The notes under the pieces are model-generated. The model saw only the letters and a program-made list of their open reading frames with translations. It did no database searches and was not told where the DNA came from. This document shows, piece by piece, positions 1 to 11,018 of a DNA stretch of 64,000 nt (position 1 is the first letter of the stretch; every line of letters starts with the position of its first letter). Source of the DNA: Atkinsonella hypoxylon (Eukaryota > Ascomycota > Sordariomycetes > Hypocreales > Clavicipitaceae); contig JFHB01000004.1 in assembly GCA_000729835.1 (NCBI GenBank), forward strand, positions 186,001 to 250,000, given 5' to 3'. The position numbers and the translations under genes were made by a program.

Positions 1-388
1 ATAAAGTACGTGACAATAAGCAATGGTTCCAGCAACTCTCTACAGCACATGTGTATTAACTGACCTTTGCACATATACAAATCCAGAATTTTCTGAGAAA
101 ACAAAGTCACTAGATATAAGACTTTTAGCATTTGTCGCACGACCTCTCTGTCACTTTCGGAGTAATGGAGATTGACCTTCTCAGAGCGTCCACGACCATA
201 AACACTAGTTTGTCGAATGGTGCATCGGGAGGCTTCCCGTAACCCAACGTCTCGTAACGTGCAAGGCCAGGAAGGAAAGGTTTGTATGGGAAGAAGCCAA
301 TGCCGAAGAAGAGAATGGACAATGGTAACAGAAGGTTGGCGATGATTAGCAAAATGACACTGGGCCATCGGCTGGTTTCCCGTAACAT
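1..388 (-). CDS. LAS21: GPI ethanolamine phosphate transferase 2, N-terminal part (gene runs off the left edge)
   Basis: Partial gene. Exon 1 is 177-388 and exon 2 is 65-109; the next intron leaves the window. Family knowledge: Las21/Gpi7 adds ethanolamine phosphate to the second mannose of the GPI anchor in the ER membrane. Seen here: an N-terminal hydrophobic segment (VILLIIANLLLPLSILFFG), the luminal FFPYKPFLPGL motif, then FDKLVFMVVDALR, which joins across the 67-bp intron to SDFVFSENSGFVYVQ. VVDALRSDF is the start of the alkaline-phosphatase-like catalytic domain and contains its metal-binding Asp. The ATG at 388 was chosen because the longer upstream frame opens only with GTG. The intron donor GTCAAT is weak, but the acceptor CTAG restores a perfect family match. 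The gene lies tail-to-head with the DUF2423 gene, 650 bp away. Confidence 0.85.
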
Positions 389-1039
389 GACTGCGTCTAT
401 ACTTCTAGAGAACGCGAACGGCAAGGTGAAATGCCTTGAAGAGTGGTCAATCGGGTACGATTTCCGATCAACTCTGCCTTGATTATATCTGAAGGCCACG
501 GAGGAAGATAAATTCGTGTTCTATCATCCTTCTTATTCGAGTCTTGGTGTTGCGCATCTGATTACATGTCCCATTTGACATTGCCTGACATGGTTGTTGC
601 GCAGAGTTTTGATGGCAGCGAACCTGCGCCACAGGCTCCATTTTGATAGTCAGGTTCCTGTCGCACGGTACCCTTTGGGTGCGATAAGGCCTCAGGCACG
701 TACCTGACCCACATAGCATAAATACGGGGAGGGTACTTCCAGTCACCCAAAACAACATATGACTGCCATAAATGTGATGTATCTCTGAAGTAGGACACAT
801 GGGTGACACTAAAACGACAAGTCCTGCTCACTTATATACAAGACCTTTCGTGTGATCTGCCATCCCTTTTTGTTATCGAGTGATATTTGCATATATGATT
901 TTTTTTTTCCCAACGTAGAGAAACAAAATGCAGATTTTTTTTGTTTTCGCGTCACACGCCACTGTTTCCTCTGATATGCCATATTCATCAAGCATCCCAT
1001 GGTCATCAATCCCCTTCGAACCCATTCAGTAAGCGGTTG
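389..1039. other. Intergenic: LAS21 promoter side and 3' flank of the DUF2423 gene
   Basis: About 650 bp without a supported gene. It contains short T-rich and A-rich tracts near 900-945. The small open frames here have no recognisable protein features. Confidence 0.5.
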
Positions 1040-1570
1040 TTATTTTGAGGACATCTTTTTTTTATACCCGACCCTGTCGCTGTACTTTTTGAAGACTATG
1101 CTGGATTTCTTTTGTTTCCTCTTATCGAAGCGCTTCTTTCCGACACGGGACTTTGATGGTTGCGAGTCCAGATCCATTTCTGCATAAATTGAGCATCGTA
1201 ATTAGTTTCAAGTGTTGCTATGCCTCGGATGAACAGTTATTATCGCTCGTTAGCTATTCTACTCACCAATGTCGTCAGCAGTGTTTCCTTTATCAGCGCC
1301 CTCTAAGTTATCGTCCACCTCATTCACTGTAGAAGATGATTAGTATTTGTTTCATGGTATGGGTCTAATGGACCCTTGGCAGCTTTCATACAGAGGGTGT
1401 CACTCACAATTCATATTTATGTCCGAGGACTCAGGCTTGGGCTGTTTAACCAGCTCCAAAAGCTTGGCCGACAGTCGTTCATTGCGGGCAGCCTCGGCAG
1501 GACTAAATACCTTGGCATATAAGCGCCGATTGTTGGCTTTTTTGGTACTTGATCGCGCACTCTTGGCCAT
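1040..1570 (-). CDS. Small basic DUF2423/UPF0642-family protein (YBL028C-like)
   Basis: Three exons, 1408-1570, 1267-1326 and 1040-1179, give 120 residues ending in TAA. The N-terminus MAKSARSSTKKANNRRLYAK followed by VFSPAEAARNERLSAKLLEL is the family signature. The middle exon is acidic. The C-terminus is strongly basic (KSRVGKKRFDKRKQKKSSIVF), ending in GYKKKMSSK. Yeast YBL028C is a nucleolar protein and a ribosome-biogenesis link is assumed for the family, but the molecular role is unknown. Donors are GTGAGT in both introns and acceptors are CAG. The protein is easily missed because each exon is short. The gene shares a divergent 684-bp promoter with the SUMO ligase. Confidence 0.85.
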
Positions 1571-2254
1571 TTGACAGAATGTCGCATGTCTGCCGGTTTA
1601 GAACTTGGCTGGACGTCGGTATCGTGATGGAGTGGACGATTGCTTAACACGGCAAAAAAAAAAAATTGTTGATAAGATAGAAGAGGGCTAGCAGTCCCCA
1701 GAAGCCAGATCAAGAACATGGTGTGGCGCAGCTCGTACATCGTTAGCACACTGTTTCGCTGCTTAGGTCCTGCCGTCCTGCAGCAATGCAAGTGCCCGGA
1801 TTGTTGGCCACTGCCTGAATCTCGAGCCGGCCCGTTGCCGCCTGCTGTATCAAAGCTCAAATATCATTGACTTTCCACCCCTCGATTGCTCAGCATGCGA
1901 CAGCTTCCATGATCTTCCCTGTAGCCAGAGCCTAAGGAAAACCCGTTCGGTCTTTCCGCTCGTCTACTTCGCCCTTGATAAACAACGCAAAACCTCGGTG
2001 CTTCTTACAATATTTGCGCCGCTAAGCCGAGACGAAACCATCATATCGACTGCCATCACCACTTCCGATCCTTTGCGCCAAAACAATATCCAAGACTCGC
2101 GGCTGGCGGACGGGTTCTTCGAATCACGAATATATTAGTCGGAGACGCTAAATGCGCCGTTGTTGCCTTTCATGAATATTTCGACGCTCATTGTGCTGTT
2201 TCACCTAGAACTTCGTGCCGTTAAGTCCTAGGAGATTTTACTGCATGCCCTCAC
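1571..2254. promoter_or_regulatory. Divergent promoter region between the DUF2423 gene and the SUMO ligase gene
   Basis: 684 bp separate the two start codons. There is an A-run near 1653-1666. No TATA box or factor site could be assigned with confidence. Confidence 0.5.
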
Positions 2255-4235
2255 ATGGCGACTCCGGCTTCTCCGATATCCCGGCAGGAAGTGTCCGCGC
2301 TGGTGCGGCAGGTCCAAGGCAATCAGCTCTTTAACCGTCAGCTCTCATCAGTTTGCCAAGTAAATGGTCTTAAAAGCACCGGAGTTAAAGCTGAACTCCA
2401 GCGTCGCATCGTAGACTGTGAGTCTCTCCTGGAAGAGAAGAAGATGGAGAATAAGAATAAGAAATCAACCTTTCTACCCCGTCGAAACCTGTAACAGCCT
2501 ACTTGCTCTTCTATCATAACTCACCATCACTGTTGGGATCGCTGCTTTGTAAATACCTTCTCTAACTCTCCCAGTGATCCAGGACACTGTCAACGCCAAC
2601 GATGTGTCACGCTTTCAGCAGGTCCGTCAAAGCATCGCTAATGCTGTCTTGCAAAGATCGAGTCCATTATCGAAGAATAGCAGCGCCAAGCCGACAATAC
2701 CTCAGATGTCTGCTGCACAACTTGCGCCGCCCACAAGTTCTTTCAGCTCAGGATCAAATCCGTATCAACGAGATATCCATAGAAAGGCTGCTACGACGAA
2801 CGGACGGACAGTGAGCCACCCCTACGGCTCCTCAGGGAATCACATTAGCTTTCAACCAAGTCCATTTTATCATGTAGAAGTCCCAATCGGCACTACGCGA
2901 ACCTGTGAAGGTCAGTAATCGACTAAGCCAGTCAGTCCAGCTAAGACTTTCCTAACGAATCTCCGTTGTAAAGCGATGGCTCAACACAGAAACTCTGTCA
3001 ATATCCCTATCAGACTGAGTGATCATCCCGCGTTACAGCAATGTGTCCATGACAAATCCTACAGGGTAATGATATTTTGCGCGGGAGATCTTGCCGGTGT
3101 ACAGAATGTGTCTTTTCCTCACCAGTCCGAATTGAGGGTCAATAACGACGAGATAAAAGCGAACTTGCGTGGTTTGAAGAACAAACCCGGGTCTACTAGG
3201 CCGGTGGACATAACCAACACCCTTCGCTTGAAACCAACATACGTCAATAACGTTGAATTTACTTACGCTCTCACAAATAAGGTAGGCCAGGCAGCAAAGG
3301 GACTGCGAAAGTTCTCAACTTGGTGTATCTGCATACTGAGCTGATAAGGACAAACAGAAATTTTATCTTATTGCAAATCTTTGCAAAGTAACAACAGTTC
3401 CAGAGCTTGTTTGCATCATTTCAACTAGGCGAAGGATACCGAAGGATTCGGTTGTAGCAGAACGTAAGTCTATACATTCCCAATGCTGACTCAAGGTCCC
3501 TAACGTTTCTTTCCAGTAAACAAAAAGGCACAAGATCCAGATGTTGTAGCAACTTCACAAGTCCTATCCCTTAAATGCCCCCTTTCTTATATGCGACTGG
3601 AAGTCCCTTGTCGAAGTCTGAGCTGTACCCATATTCAGTGCTTTGATGCGACATCCTACCTCCAACTTCAAGAACAGGGGCCACAATGGCTATGTCCAAT
3701 CTGCAATAAATCGGCTCCTTTCGAACAACTGGCTGTGGATGAGTAAATATTACCGACGACTCCATGCTGGATCTATGTGTTGACTGTTTTGTCCAGATAC
3801 GTTCGGGATATTCTTTCCAACACGTCCAAAGACCTCGAAACCGTCACTATAGAGCCCAATGGTCATTGGCTGACAACGAAACAAGATGACAATCAGCATC
3901 AGTCGAATAGTGCTGCTTTTGACGATGACGACGATGTAGAAATATCAGAAATTAATGTCATTTCACGTCGCCTAGAAACGCCAATCACTCAGACTCCAGT
4001 AAGTGGAACACCAGCATCAGCTGGACTGGATAACTCACCTAGCGCGCCTCGGGGAGCAGGCAGTCATAGCACCAAACGTCCTGCGGCGGCCGTTATTGAT
4101 CTGACTTTGTCCTCCGATGATGAGGAGCCATTCCAAAGGCCGCGCAAAAGACAGAATATGGCACCGAATGGTTTGAGAGATTCAAACGGAAGGGGCTTCC
4201 TGAGTGAATCTCCCGACGGATATCAGCCTAGCTGA
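2255..4235 (+). CDS. SIZ1: SIZ/PIAS-type E3 SUMO-protein ligase (Siz1/Pli1 homologue)
   Basis: Six exons: 2255-2417, 2575-2910, 2974-3281, 3358-3463, 3517-3742 and 3797-4235; 525 residues. It transfers SUMO from Ubc9 to nuclear substrates. Domains in order: an N-terminal SAP DNA-binding motif (LKSTGVKAELQRRI, about residue 40-55); a PINIT domain (NIPIRLSDHPALQQC to FYLIANL); the SP-RING zinc finger spanning the exon 4/5 region, with LSLKCPLSYMRLEVPCRS, then CTHIQCFD and WLCPICNK giving the Cys/His ligands; and a C-terminal SUMO-interacting motif followed by acidic residues (VIDLTLSSDDEE). The tail is low complexity and basic near the end, as in Pli1. All splice junctions restore family sequence. 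No catalytic-domain residue appears missing. Confidence 0.92.
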
Positions 4236-5043
4236 GGTCGCTCTGGAGATTTAGAGCGGAAGAGTTGAAGCAGCCAATCAGGAGAAGATCATTTGTTGGA
4301 TGAACCGGGTCTCCCAGTATTATGAGTCTGAGGAAGCAGATTAATCTATCGAAGGAGCCATGAAGTTGCATCTTGTTCGCATTTTGCATATATATGAAGG
4401 CGTTCATGGCGAAGGCAAAGGAAATAACTCACCCTTAAACAAAAGTTTCGGATTCGAAATTTGACGTACTGTCACGGTTGCTTTATGGCTACGAGTTGCG
4501 TGGGATCTGGCCCACCTTCGATTGAAGCTAGTCTTTTCGACAGGTTGTTGATCCGTGACCTGTCAAGTCCATTTGTGGCTAAACCAGTCGACCAATGAAG
4601 TTCATGTTACACAAGGATGATTTCGTCTTCAAGTACGCTACCCTTGGAATGTAGTGAACATAAAGGTAGCTTAGACAAAGCATCTACAACGCCACGAAAT
4701 ATGCATATCCGAGCTGCATGTTATCCCGTGGTCTATGTGTTACTTACAGTCCCAACCTCTCAAGAGCCCTTTACGACTCCAGCACAACATTCGCTTCCTA
4801 AAGTAGAAAAGACGGACAAACTCGTTTGCGACTATGAGATTCCTCATATAAAAAGTCAAATACGGCTGACTTGTCTTGGTTCCCATTTGTAGAATAAACC
4901 TAAACAGTTTTGGCGCACCGTTGCCGGGGCTCTATATATTTTGTATGCAACTCTCTTCTTTTATCCCGTTCATCTCGTTATAAGTCACAAAGTCGATCTA
5001 TTCGACGTATTCAATGTAATTTCTTCCCGCTCTCTTAGAATCA
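4236..5043. other. Convergent intergenic region, SUMO ligase to ADE5,7
   Basis: About 800 bp between two 3' ends. Open frames here look random and carry no domain. AT-rich runs and ATAAA-like motifs are compatible with polyadenylation signals, but none is distinctive. Confidence 0.4.
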
Positions 5044-7395
5044 TTACATCCATGAATCAAGATTCTTGACGTTACAACCCGACTGTCCTGCTTCCCGACG
5101 GACCAGCCGCCCAATCCTGTAGACCCTTTCTGACGAGGAGAGTGTCTTCTCTACGACATCAACCTTGGCGACATCTACGGCGATCACCATACCGATACCA
5201 GAGTTGAAGGTGCGGCACATCTCAACGGAGTCTACGTTCCCTGTCTGCTTGAGCCATTGGAACACAGAGGGCATCTTCCACGCGCCGTAGGTGATATCTG
5301 CTGCTAGAGTATCAGGCAACATACGAGGGACGTTCTCAATCAGACCGCCGCCAGTAATGTGGGCCAAGCCTTTGATTTGTCCTAGCACAGGTAGGAGACT
5401 CTTGACATAGATACGGGTTGGGGTCAAAAGCGATTCACCCACAGTCTTGGAGGGCTCCCATGGTGCTTGTGAATTGTAACTCAAGCCAGCACTCTGCACA
5501 ATTCTTCGTACCAGGGAAAAGCCGTTTGAATGCACCCCGACAGAAGCGAGACCCAGGAGGACATCTCCTTCCACCATCGCATCTTTCTGTGGCAGTCTGC
5601 TCTCCGAAGTTACCGCACCTACGGCGCATCCTGCGGCATCATAGTCATCGCCCTGATACATTCCTGGCATTTCGGCGGTTTCGCCCCCGACCAAAGCACA
5701 TCCAGACTGGCGGCAGCCCTCTGCGACACCCTCGACGAAGGCAGCCGCAGATGGTAAGTCGAGCTTACTGCAGCCGTAGTAGTCCAGAAACATCAGCGGC
5801 GTGGCACCCTGGACAATTAGGTCATTGACGTTCATAGCAACAAGGTCAATCCCGACGGTATCGTGCTTCTTCATCGACTGTGCAATCATGAGCTTCGTAC
5901 CAACTCCGTCGATGGCTCCAACTAGGACTGGAGCATTGGGGTAGCCGCATTGTGATAAGTCAAGCTCGCCGCCGAATCCGCCTATTTCGGCATCCGTGCC
6001 TGGTCTTTTGGTGCTAGCAACCGCTTTCTTGATTTTTTCCACAAAGTCATTGCCAGCCTGAATATCAACACCTGCCTGAGCATAGGTCATCGACTCTTTA
6101 CTGGGGGCCCTGAATGCCCGGTGCGCAATGTCCCTACGGAAAAACATGTTGTCAAACTTGATAACCCCGGCAGAAAGTGCAGCGTAGGAAGCATCAACGG
6201 CAGCTCTCAGAGAGTCACCCACGGAATTGATTGCAATCACACGGCCGCCAGAAGATTTGAGTTCACTTCTGTCGAGTTTTGTCCCGGCATGGAAGATAGT
6301 GCTCCCAGGTGGTGGTGGTAAAACAGTCATGGGGATGCCTTTGGTGTAAGATGCTGGATAACCCTCAGCGGCCACAACAACTGTAGCACTGAACTTCTGT
6401 TCTATTTTAAGGTGGCAGTTGTCCAAATATCCCACGGCGCATGCTAACATAATATCTGCCAAGTCGGTGTCGGCCGATAAAAGAGGTAGAAGGGTCTGCG
6501 TCTCTGGGTCGCCAAATCGCACATTGTATTCTAGGACCTTGGGGCCGGCACTGGTGATCATCAGGCCGGTGAAAAGCACGCCACGAAAAGGCTGCTTCTC
6601 TCTCCGCATCCCAAGAATTGTTGGCTCAAGAATCTCTCGGTCGATCTTATCTGTCAGATCTTTGGTAGCAACGTTTGTAGGTGCATAGCATCCCATTCCT
6701 CCGGTATTGGGACCCTTATCACCGTCGAATATGCGTTTGTGATCCTGGGCCAAGGGCAGGGATCTTATGGTATAGCCGTCGCAGAAGGAAAGGACACTCA
6801 ACTCGTCACCGGTAAGAAGCTCCTCGATGACAACTTCATCTCCAGCAGATCCGAAAGCTTTGTCAACCATGATTTGTGTCAGAGCATCCTTCGCTTCCTG
6901 CTTCGACTGAGGAAGAATGACTCCCTTGCCAGCTGCGAGGCCAGTAGCTTTGATGACGACATCATGAGAAATACTGTCAATATACTTGGCAGCTTGATCA
7001 TAATCCGAAAAGTTTTCATAAGCAGCCGTTGGTATATTGTATTTCTTCATGAAATCTTTCGAGTATGTTTTGCTGCCTTCCAGGCGAGCAGCTTCCTTCG
7101 AAGGCCCAAAGCAAGGAATGCCTGCGCTTTTAAAAAAACCTTCCACGCCATCGACTAGGGGTGCTTCAGGTCCAGGAACAACAAGATTGATTCCATTGGA
7201 CTGCGCAAATTTGACAAGTCCTGGAAAGTCTTCTGCGGAGACAGTGTCAACGTTTGTGACCTTTGGGCATGTGGCTGTACCTCCGTTACCCGGCACCGCA
7301 AAGATAGCCTCAACACGAGGCGATTGACTCAGCTTCCATGCCAAGGCGTGCTCGCGGCCGCCATTTCCAATAAGAAGCACTCTGACAGCAGACAT
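5044..7395 (-). CDS. ADE5,7: Bifunctional GAR synthetase / AIR synthetase (purine biosynthesis)
   Basis: Single exon, 783 residues. The first half is phosphoribosylamine-glycine ligase: VLLIGNGGREHALAWKL at the N-terminus, then the ATP-grasp core with VIKATGLAAGKGV, and RFGDPETQ near residue 300. The second half is AIR synthetase: AQAGVDIQAGNDFV, GAIDGVGTKLMIAQ, GGETAEMPGMY, VGVHSNGFSLVRR and HITGGGLIENVPRM. It catalyses two cytosolic steps of de novo IMP synthesis, making GAR and later AIR. This fusion is standard in fungi. The ATG at 7395 (MSAVRVLLIGN) was preferred because the frame upstream opens only with TTG. Length and domain order match the family. Confidence 0.96.
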   Translation of the reverse strand: MSAVRVLLIGNGGREHALAWKLSQSPRVEAIFAVPGNGGTATCPKVTNVDTVSAEDFPGLVKFAQSNGINLVVPGPEAPLVDGVEGFFKSAGIPCFGPSKEAARLEGSKTYSKDFMKKYNIPTAAYENFSDYDQAAKYIDSISHDVVIKATGLAAGKGVILPQSKQEAKDALTQIMVDKAFGSAGDEVVIEELLTGDELSVLSFCDGYTIRSLPLAQDHKRIFDGDKGPNTGGMGCYAPTNVATKDLTDKIDREILEPTILGMRREKQPFRGVLFTGLMITSAGPKVLEYNVRFGDPETQTLLPLLSADTDLADIMLACAVGYLDNCHLKIEQKFSATVVVAAEGYPASYTKGIPMTVLPPPPGSTIFHAGTKLDRSELKSSGGRVIAINSVGDSLRAAVDASYAALSAGVIKFDNMFFRRDIAHRAFRAPSKESMTYAQAGVDIQAGNDFVEKIKKAVASTKRPGTDAEIGGFGGELDLSQCGYPNAPVLVGAIDGVGTKLMIAQSMKKHDTVGIDLVAMNVNDLIVQGATPLMFLDYYGCSKLDLPSAAAFVEGVAEGCRQSGCALVGGETAEMPGMYQGDDYDAAGCAVGAVTSESRLPQKDAMVEGDVLLGLASVGVHSNGFSLVRRIVQSAGLSYNSQAPWEPSKTVGESLLTPTRIYVKSLLPVLGQIKGLAHITGGGLIENVPRMLPDTLAADITYGAWKMPSVFQWLKQTGNVDSVEMCRTFNSGIGMVIAVDVAKVDVVEKTLSSSERVYRIGRLVRREAGQSGCNVKNLDSWM

Positions 7396-8802
7396 CCCAA
7401 TGGCCAACAATTGTAAATTCGCGCGACGCAATCGGGATTGTCGTAGTTATAATGTGAGGGTCACCCCCAGCCGCCGTCAACAATAAAGCATCAAAATATA
7501 CGAAGCTGCCGCCACAGGAGAGGCCCTGCGCCGACAGGCAATGTAGGCGAGCCACAACAGGGCCGGCTAAGGCAGGGCAGAGAGTTGCTATCGGTCGGAA
7601 GGAAAAGGAGAAGAGCCTCAAGACTTAAGCGTAAGAGCAGTAGAGAAAACAGTAAGGGAATTCTAAAGGAAGGATTGCAATAAATAAGGCACAGGCTATA
7701 GGCCTTAGGCAAGCTGTAAGAGGAGGGCTTAAACTAGCAGAAAAGGAAGCTTACTTTTCGGGAGAATAAAGGAGGAAAAGAAAAGAGGAAAAAGAGGAAG
7801 AGAGAGCGGAGCCTTTTTAACCCCTCTATTACTCTATTAGGTGGTGGGGTAGGAAGATGCAAGACCTACTGCTACAGCAGGGGCAACTGCAACTACAATA
7901 GCTATAACGTAACTGTACTAAACTAGACCTAGCTACACTACATTCTGTCTAGGAGCATAGGGTTCCGCCCTAAATAATAAGCATAAGGTTCTAGTGTAGG
8001 CTGCACCTAACTCTACCGCAAAGATTACAGCGCTCTACCTATAGAGCAACGCATTAAACCTACTGTAACTAACGCGACCTCCCTACGCTAGTTGCGTAAG
8101 ACGTAACTCTCTATACTAAGCCTAAGGGGACAATACTAGCTGCGCTGGCATTAATAATTACAAAAAGGGAACAGCAGTCCTGCGTTAGAGGATAACTGCA
8201 CGCAAGCCGGAAACAAGCAGAAGAGTAGCGGGCAGGTTTTTTCTCCTGTACTAGGTTTTCCTGCCCGAAGCACCGAGGGAGTACTAGATACTAGCGATAA
8301 AAAAGCTAGGCTAGAGTATATAAATAAATAAATGTGAGGGTCAGGCAGCCTTATGGAAAGGAATTCGAGCAGATGATAGACATAAATGGTAGCCAAAGTC
8401 TGTATAGATCGAGTCAAGGCTTGAAGTGAACTAATAATTACGCCTAGCTGGCTGCGACAGAGCGACGGCGAACCAATGTAGCTTGTCAATGCCCAAAGTT
8501 TCGTATCTGGTATCTTGCTAGTGCGGGACTTTATACCCTTTTTTTTTGGTTTTATTCTCCCAAAATCTCCTCCCTCCCTGTTACGGTCTAATGGACCGTG
8601 TTTGGGTGGATTCGTACTGGTAGAGTATGAATCCGGAAGTCAAGGAAAATCATAAGAGTAATCGTGAGAGAGCAATGTAGATAAATGATAACGGTTGATT
8701 CGTATGATATGTGTTGTCTAAGCTTGGTTAGATCCTTCTGCCTGGTCTACGAATGTGGCTATCTACTTATGTTAACTGACCAGTGTCACGTGTGCGGGGT
8801 TC
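7396..8802. repeat. Repeat-rich gap with degenerate transposon-like sequence and a possible LTR start
   Basis: Between ADE5,7 and the first inverted-repeat element. From about 7500 to 8140 the + strand is purine-rich and then rich in CTA/TAG words with many stops, which looks like a decayed mobile element; no domain survives. At about 8580 the sequence TGTTACGGTCTAATGGACCG starts with TG and contains a short hairpin, as some fungal LTRs do, but no partner LTR or terminal CA could be fixed. Interpretation is inference. Confidence 0.35.
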
Positions 8803-9195
8803 CAGTAAATCTCAGGTCCAGCCTGCATTGGGTCCAGAGCGGAGCCAAAAAGGGTGTATTTTTGACTAGAATAGCAGGCGGTGAAGCGTTTAGTATATGC
8901 TAGGTATATGCCTAGTATATGCAGAATGCACAGTGTATTAGTGCGAATTAAGCATTTTTATATTTAGTAGTATATACACTAATATCTAGTGGGATAGTAC
9001 TAATATCTAGGCTATAGTGCTATAGAAATGCGCGCTCTATAGACTCTAGATCTCTTGCTTAGAAATTAATAGTGTGTAATTAGTATATGCTAAGTACTCC
9101 GTATATACTGGGTATATGCTATTCTGCCTAAATCTACACCCGCTCTGGCTCCGCTCTGGACCAATGCACACATAGGCTGGACCTGAGATTTACTG
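8803..9195. mobile_element. Inverted-repeat element, copy A (about 393 bp)
   Basis: Bounded by CAGTAAATCTCAGGTCCAG on the left and its reverse complement on the right. The inverted repeats extend inward through TGCATTGGTCCAGAGCGG and GGGTGTA. The AT-rich interior has repeated TATGC/GTATA words and no coding frame. It is near-identical to copy C at 50.7 kb in length and order. No transposase is encoded, so it is a MITE-like, non-autonomous element. Confidence 0.85.
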
Positions 9196-9443
9196 TGCCT
9201 GGAGGGATCTGTCCCTTGGAACAACCCGATTGATACTGAAAATGTGGAGTAGATTCTAGCCAATTAGTTTCGTTAAATTCTTACTAGGTTCACTCTCTAC
9301 GCCCCGCGCTATACCCAATTGGCGTGTTCCATTACCTGAATTTTCGTTGCATACCCCGCCCCTCTGACTTATTCCGTGACACTCCCCGCGCCAAACATTC
9401 AATTCCGCCCCGCGGTTAGCAAGAGGGCCCTCAATCGGGAGTA
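9196..9443. other. Spacer between element copies A and B
   Basis: About 250 bp of unique-looking sequence with no gene. A C-rich patch lies near 9350-9415. Confidence 0.4.
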
Positions 9444-9982
9444 CAGTAAATCTCAGGTCCAGACTATGTTCGTGTTGGTCCAGGACGGGTGTATTTTTGG
9501 GCAGAACGCCATATGCCTGCATATACTGTGTATATGCAGATCACACAGTATTAATTTTTAAGCAAGATTTCTAGGGTGCATAGAGCGTGTATTTATATAG
9601 CACTATACCACTAGATTTTAGTGCATATACTTGTCATGGAGCAGCCCAATTGGGCCATAGCGGATGCCTGCGCGCTCCATGTGAGGGTTAGCCCAATCCT
9701 AGTGTGGCCCATTCAATCGCGACAAAAGGATACGACTCTGTACAATTGACGTCTATATCACATACTAGGTTAAAGACCTAGTTCATAACAATACTACTAG
9801 ATATTAGTGCATGTACTACTAGATATTAGTGTATATACCACTAAATATAAAAATGTTAATTCGCACTAATACACTGTGGATTTTGTATATGCTAAAGTCT
9901 TCACCGCCTGCTATTCTGGCCAAAAATACACCCGCTCTGGACCATCGCACACATGGTCTGGACCTGAGATTTACTGGAACCC
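9437..9982. mobile_element. Inverted-repeat element, copy B (about 545 bp, with a longer interior)
   Basis: Same CAGTAAATCTCAGGTCCAG ends as copies A and C (core 9444-9976), but with an extra interior of roughly 150 bp, including a GGAGCAGCCCAATTGGGCC stretch near 9640-9660. Relative to copies A and C it lies in inverted orientation: the GGGTTC-flanked end is on the right. If the GGG/CCC triplets beyond the CAGT are included, the flanks CCCTCAATC (9428-9436) and CCCTCGATC (9983-9991) match at 8 of 9 positions and may be a target-site duplication. Confidence 0.8.
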
Positions 9983-10174
9983 CCCTCGATCTTATCTGCA
10001 CGTGCTGGACAATTCATGAATGGGTCTCTCCACGGACGCGGCACGTACGGAACTTGTGACCGCGCTTATCGAGTAATACAACTCATTTCACAATTTATCA
10101 CCCCATTGCAAGCTTTAGGCATTTGCAAAGAAAACATTGGCGTCAGAAAGCCCGAGTAGATAACAAACACTAAG

Positions 10175-11018
10175 ATGTCTTTCGAGCCTCTTATGCCACC
10201 CTACAACGCTTCGGACCCGTCCGCAACCTTCCTATCGTCATCATGCCTCGACTTTCTATTAATCGAATTAGTACCTCTCGCGCATCGGATCACGAGTAAG
10301 CTGGACTCGTCCCATAGTGCGTCTGAAGCCAAAGCCTCAGCGATCGCAGGCAGGGCTGCTGCAACTCATCGCGCCGTTAGCTCTGATAACAGTCATACTG
10401 GTTCCAACTCCGAAGCACGTAAATTGGATGAAGAAGAAGAGCTCGATGCAGTACATGTCAGATTAGAATCTCTTGGATATCGTGTCGGACAAGGTCTGGT
10501 TGAGAGGTAAGCTGTACCCTCGTCATGATGGCATGCCATCCACCCGTTGCAACTCATTAATAGAGGCTTGAATAGGTTCTCGATCGCCCGGCCTCGATTC
10601 AATGATACATTGGACGTCATCAAATTTTTGTGCAAAGACCTCTGGTCACTGGTTTTTGGCAAGAATATCGATAACCTGAAAACCAATCATCGCGTATGCT
10701 ATGTGCTCTTTCTTCTCCGACTGTATGTTAACGTATCTTTACCCAGGGAGTCTACGTTCTTACAGACAATGCATTTCGGCCATTCTCACGAATGAGCACT
10801 GATGCAGGAGGTCAAGCACTAGTGCGAGCACAACCGGTAGGCCGTCAGATTTTGGGGCATTTGATGCATATACTAATCACAGCTAGTTTCTCTGGTTTCC
10901 TTGCGGCATCGTTCGAGGTGCCTTGGCAGCCCTTGGTATTAATGCCACGGTTCAAGCGGAAATAAATGAGCTTCCTGGTGCCGTGTTTCAGATTAAAACA
11001 TTCAATGCAAAGTCGTGA
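10175..11018 (+). CDS. TRS33: TRAPP complex subunit Trs33 (TRAPPC6, Bet3 superfamily)
   Basis: Four exons: 10175-10506, 10576-10693, 10747-10836 and 10887-11018; 223 residues. Trs33 is a core subunit of the TRAPP tethering complex, the Rab GEF acting at the Golgi. Conserved segments in order: CLDFLLIELVPLAHR near the N-terminus, RLESLGYRVGQGLVERF, DTLDVIKFLCKDLWSLVFGK, IDNLKTNHRGVYVLTDN, FLWFPCGIVRGALAALGI and the C-terminal FQIKT. An insertion of low-complexity Ala/Ser residues follows the first helix, as in other filamentous fungi. The last intron ends TACTAATCACAGCTAG, with a clear branch site and two AG acceptors 4 bp apart; only the second keeps the frame. Confidence 0.93.

Noticed and set aside
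6739..7158. Plus-strand frames opposite ADE5,7
   Set aside because: Antisense shadows of a strongly conserved coding sequence.
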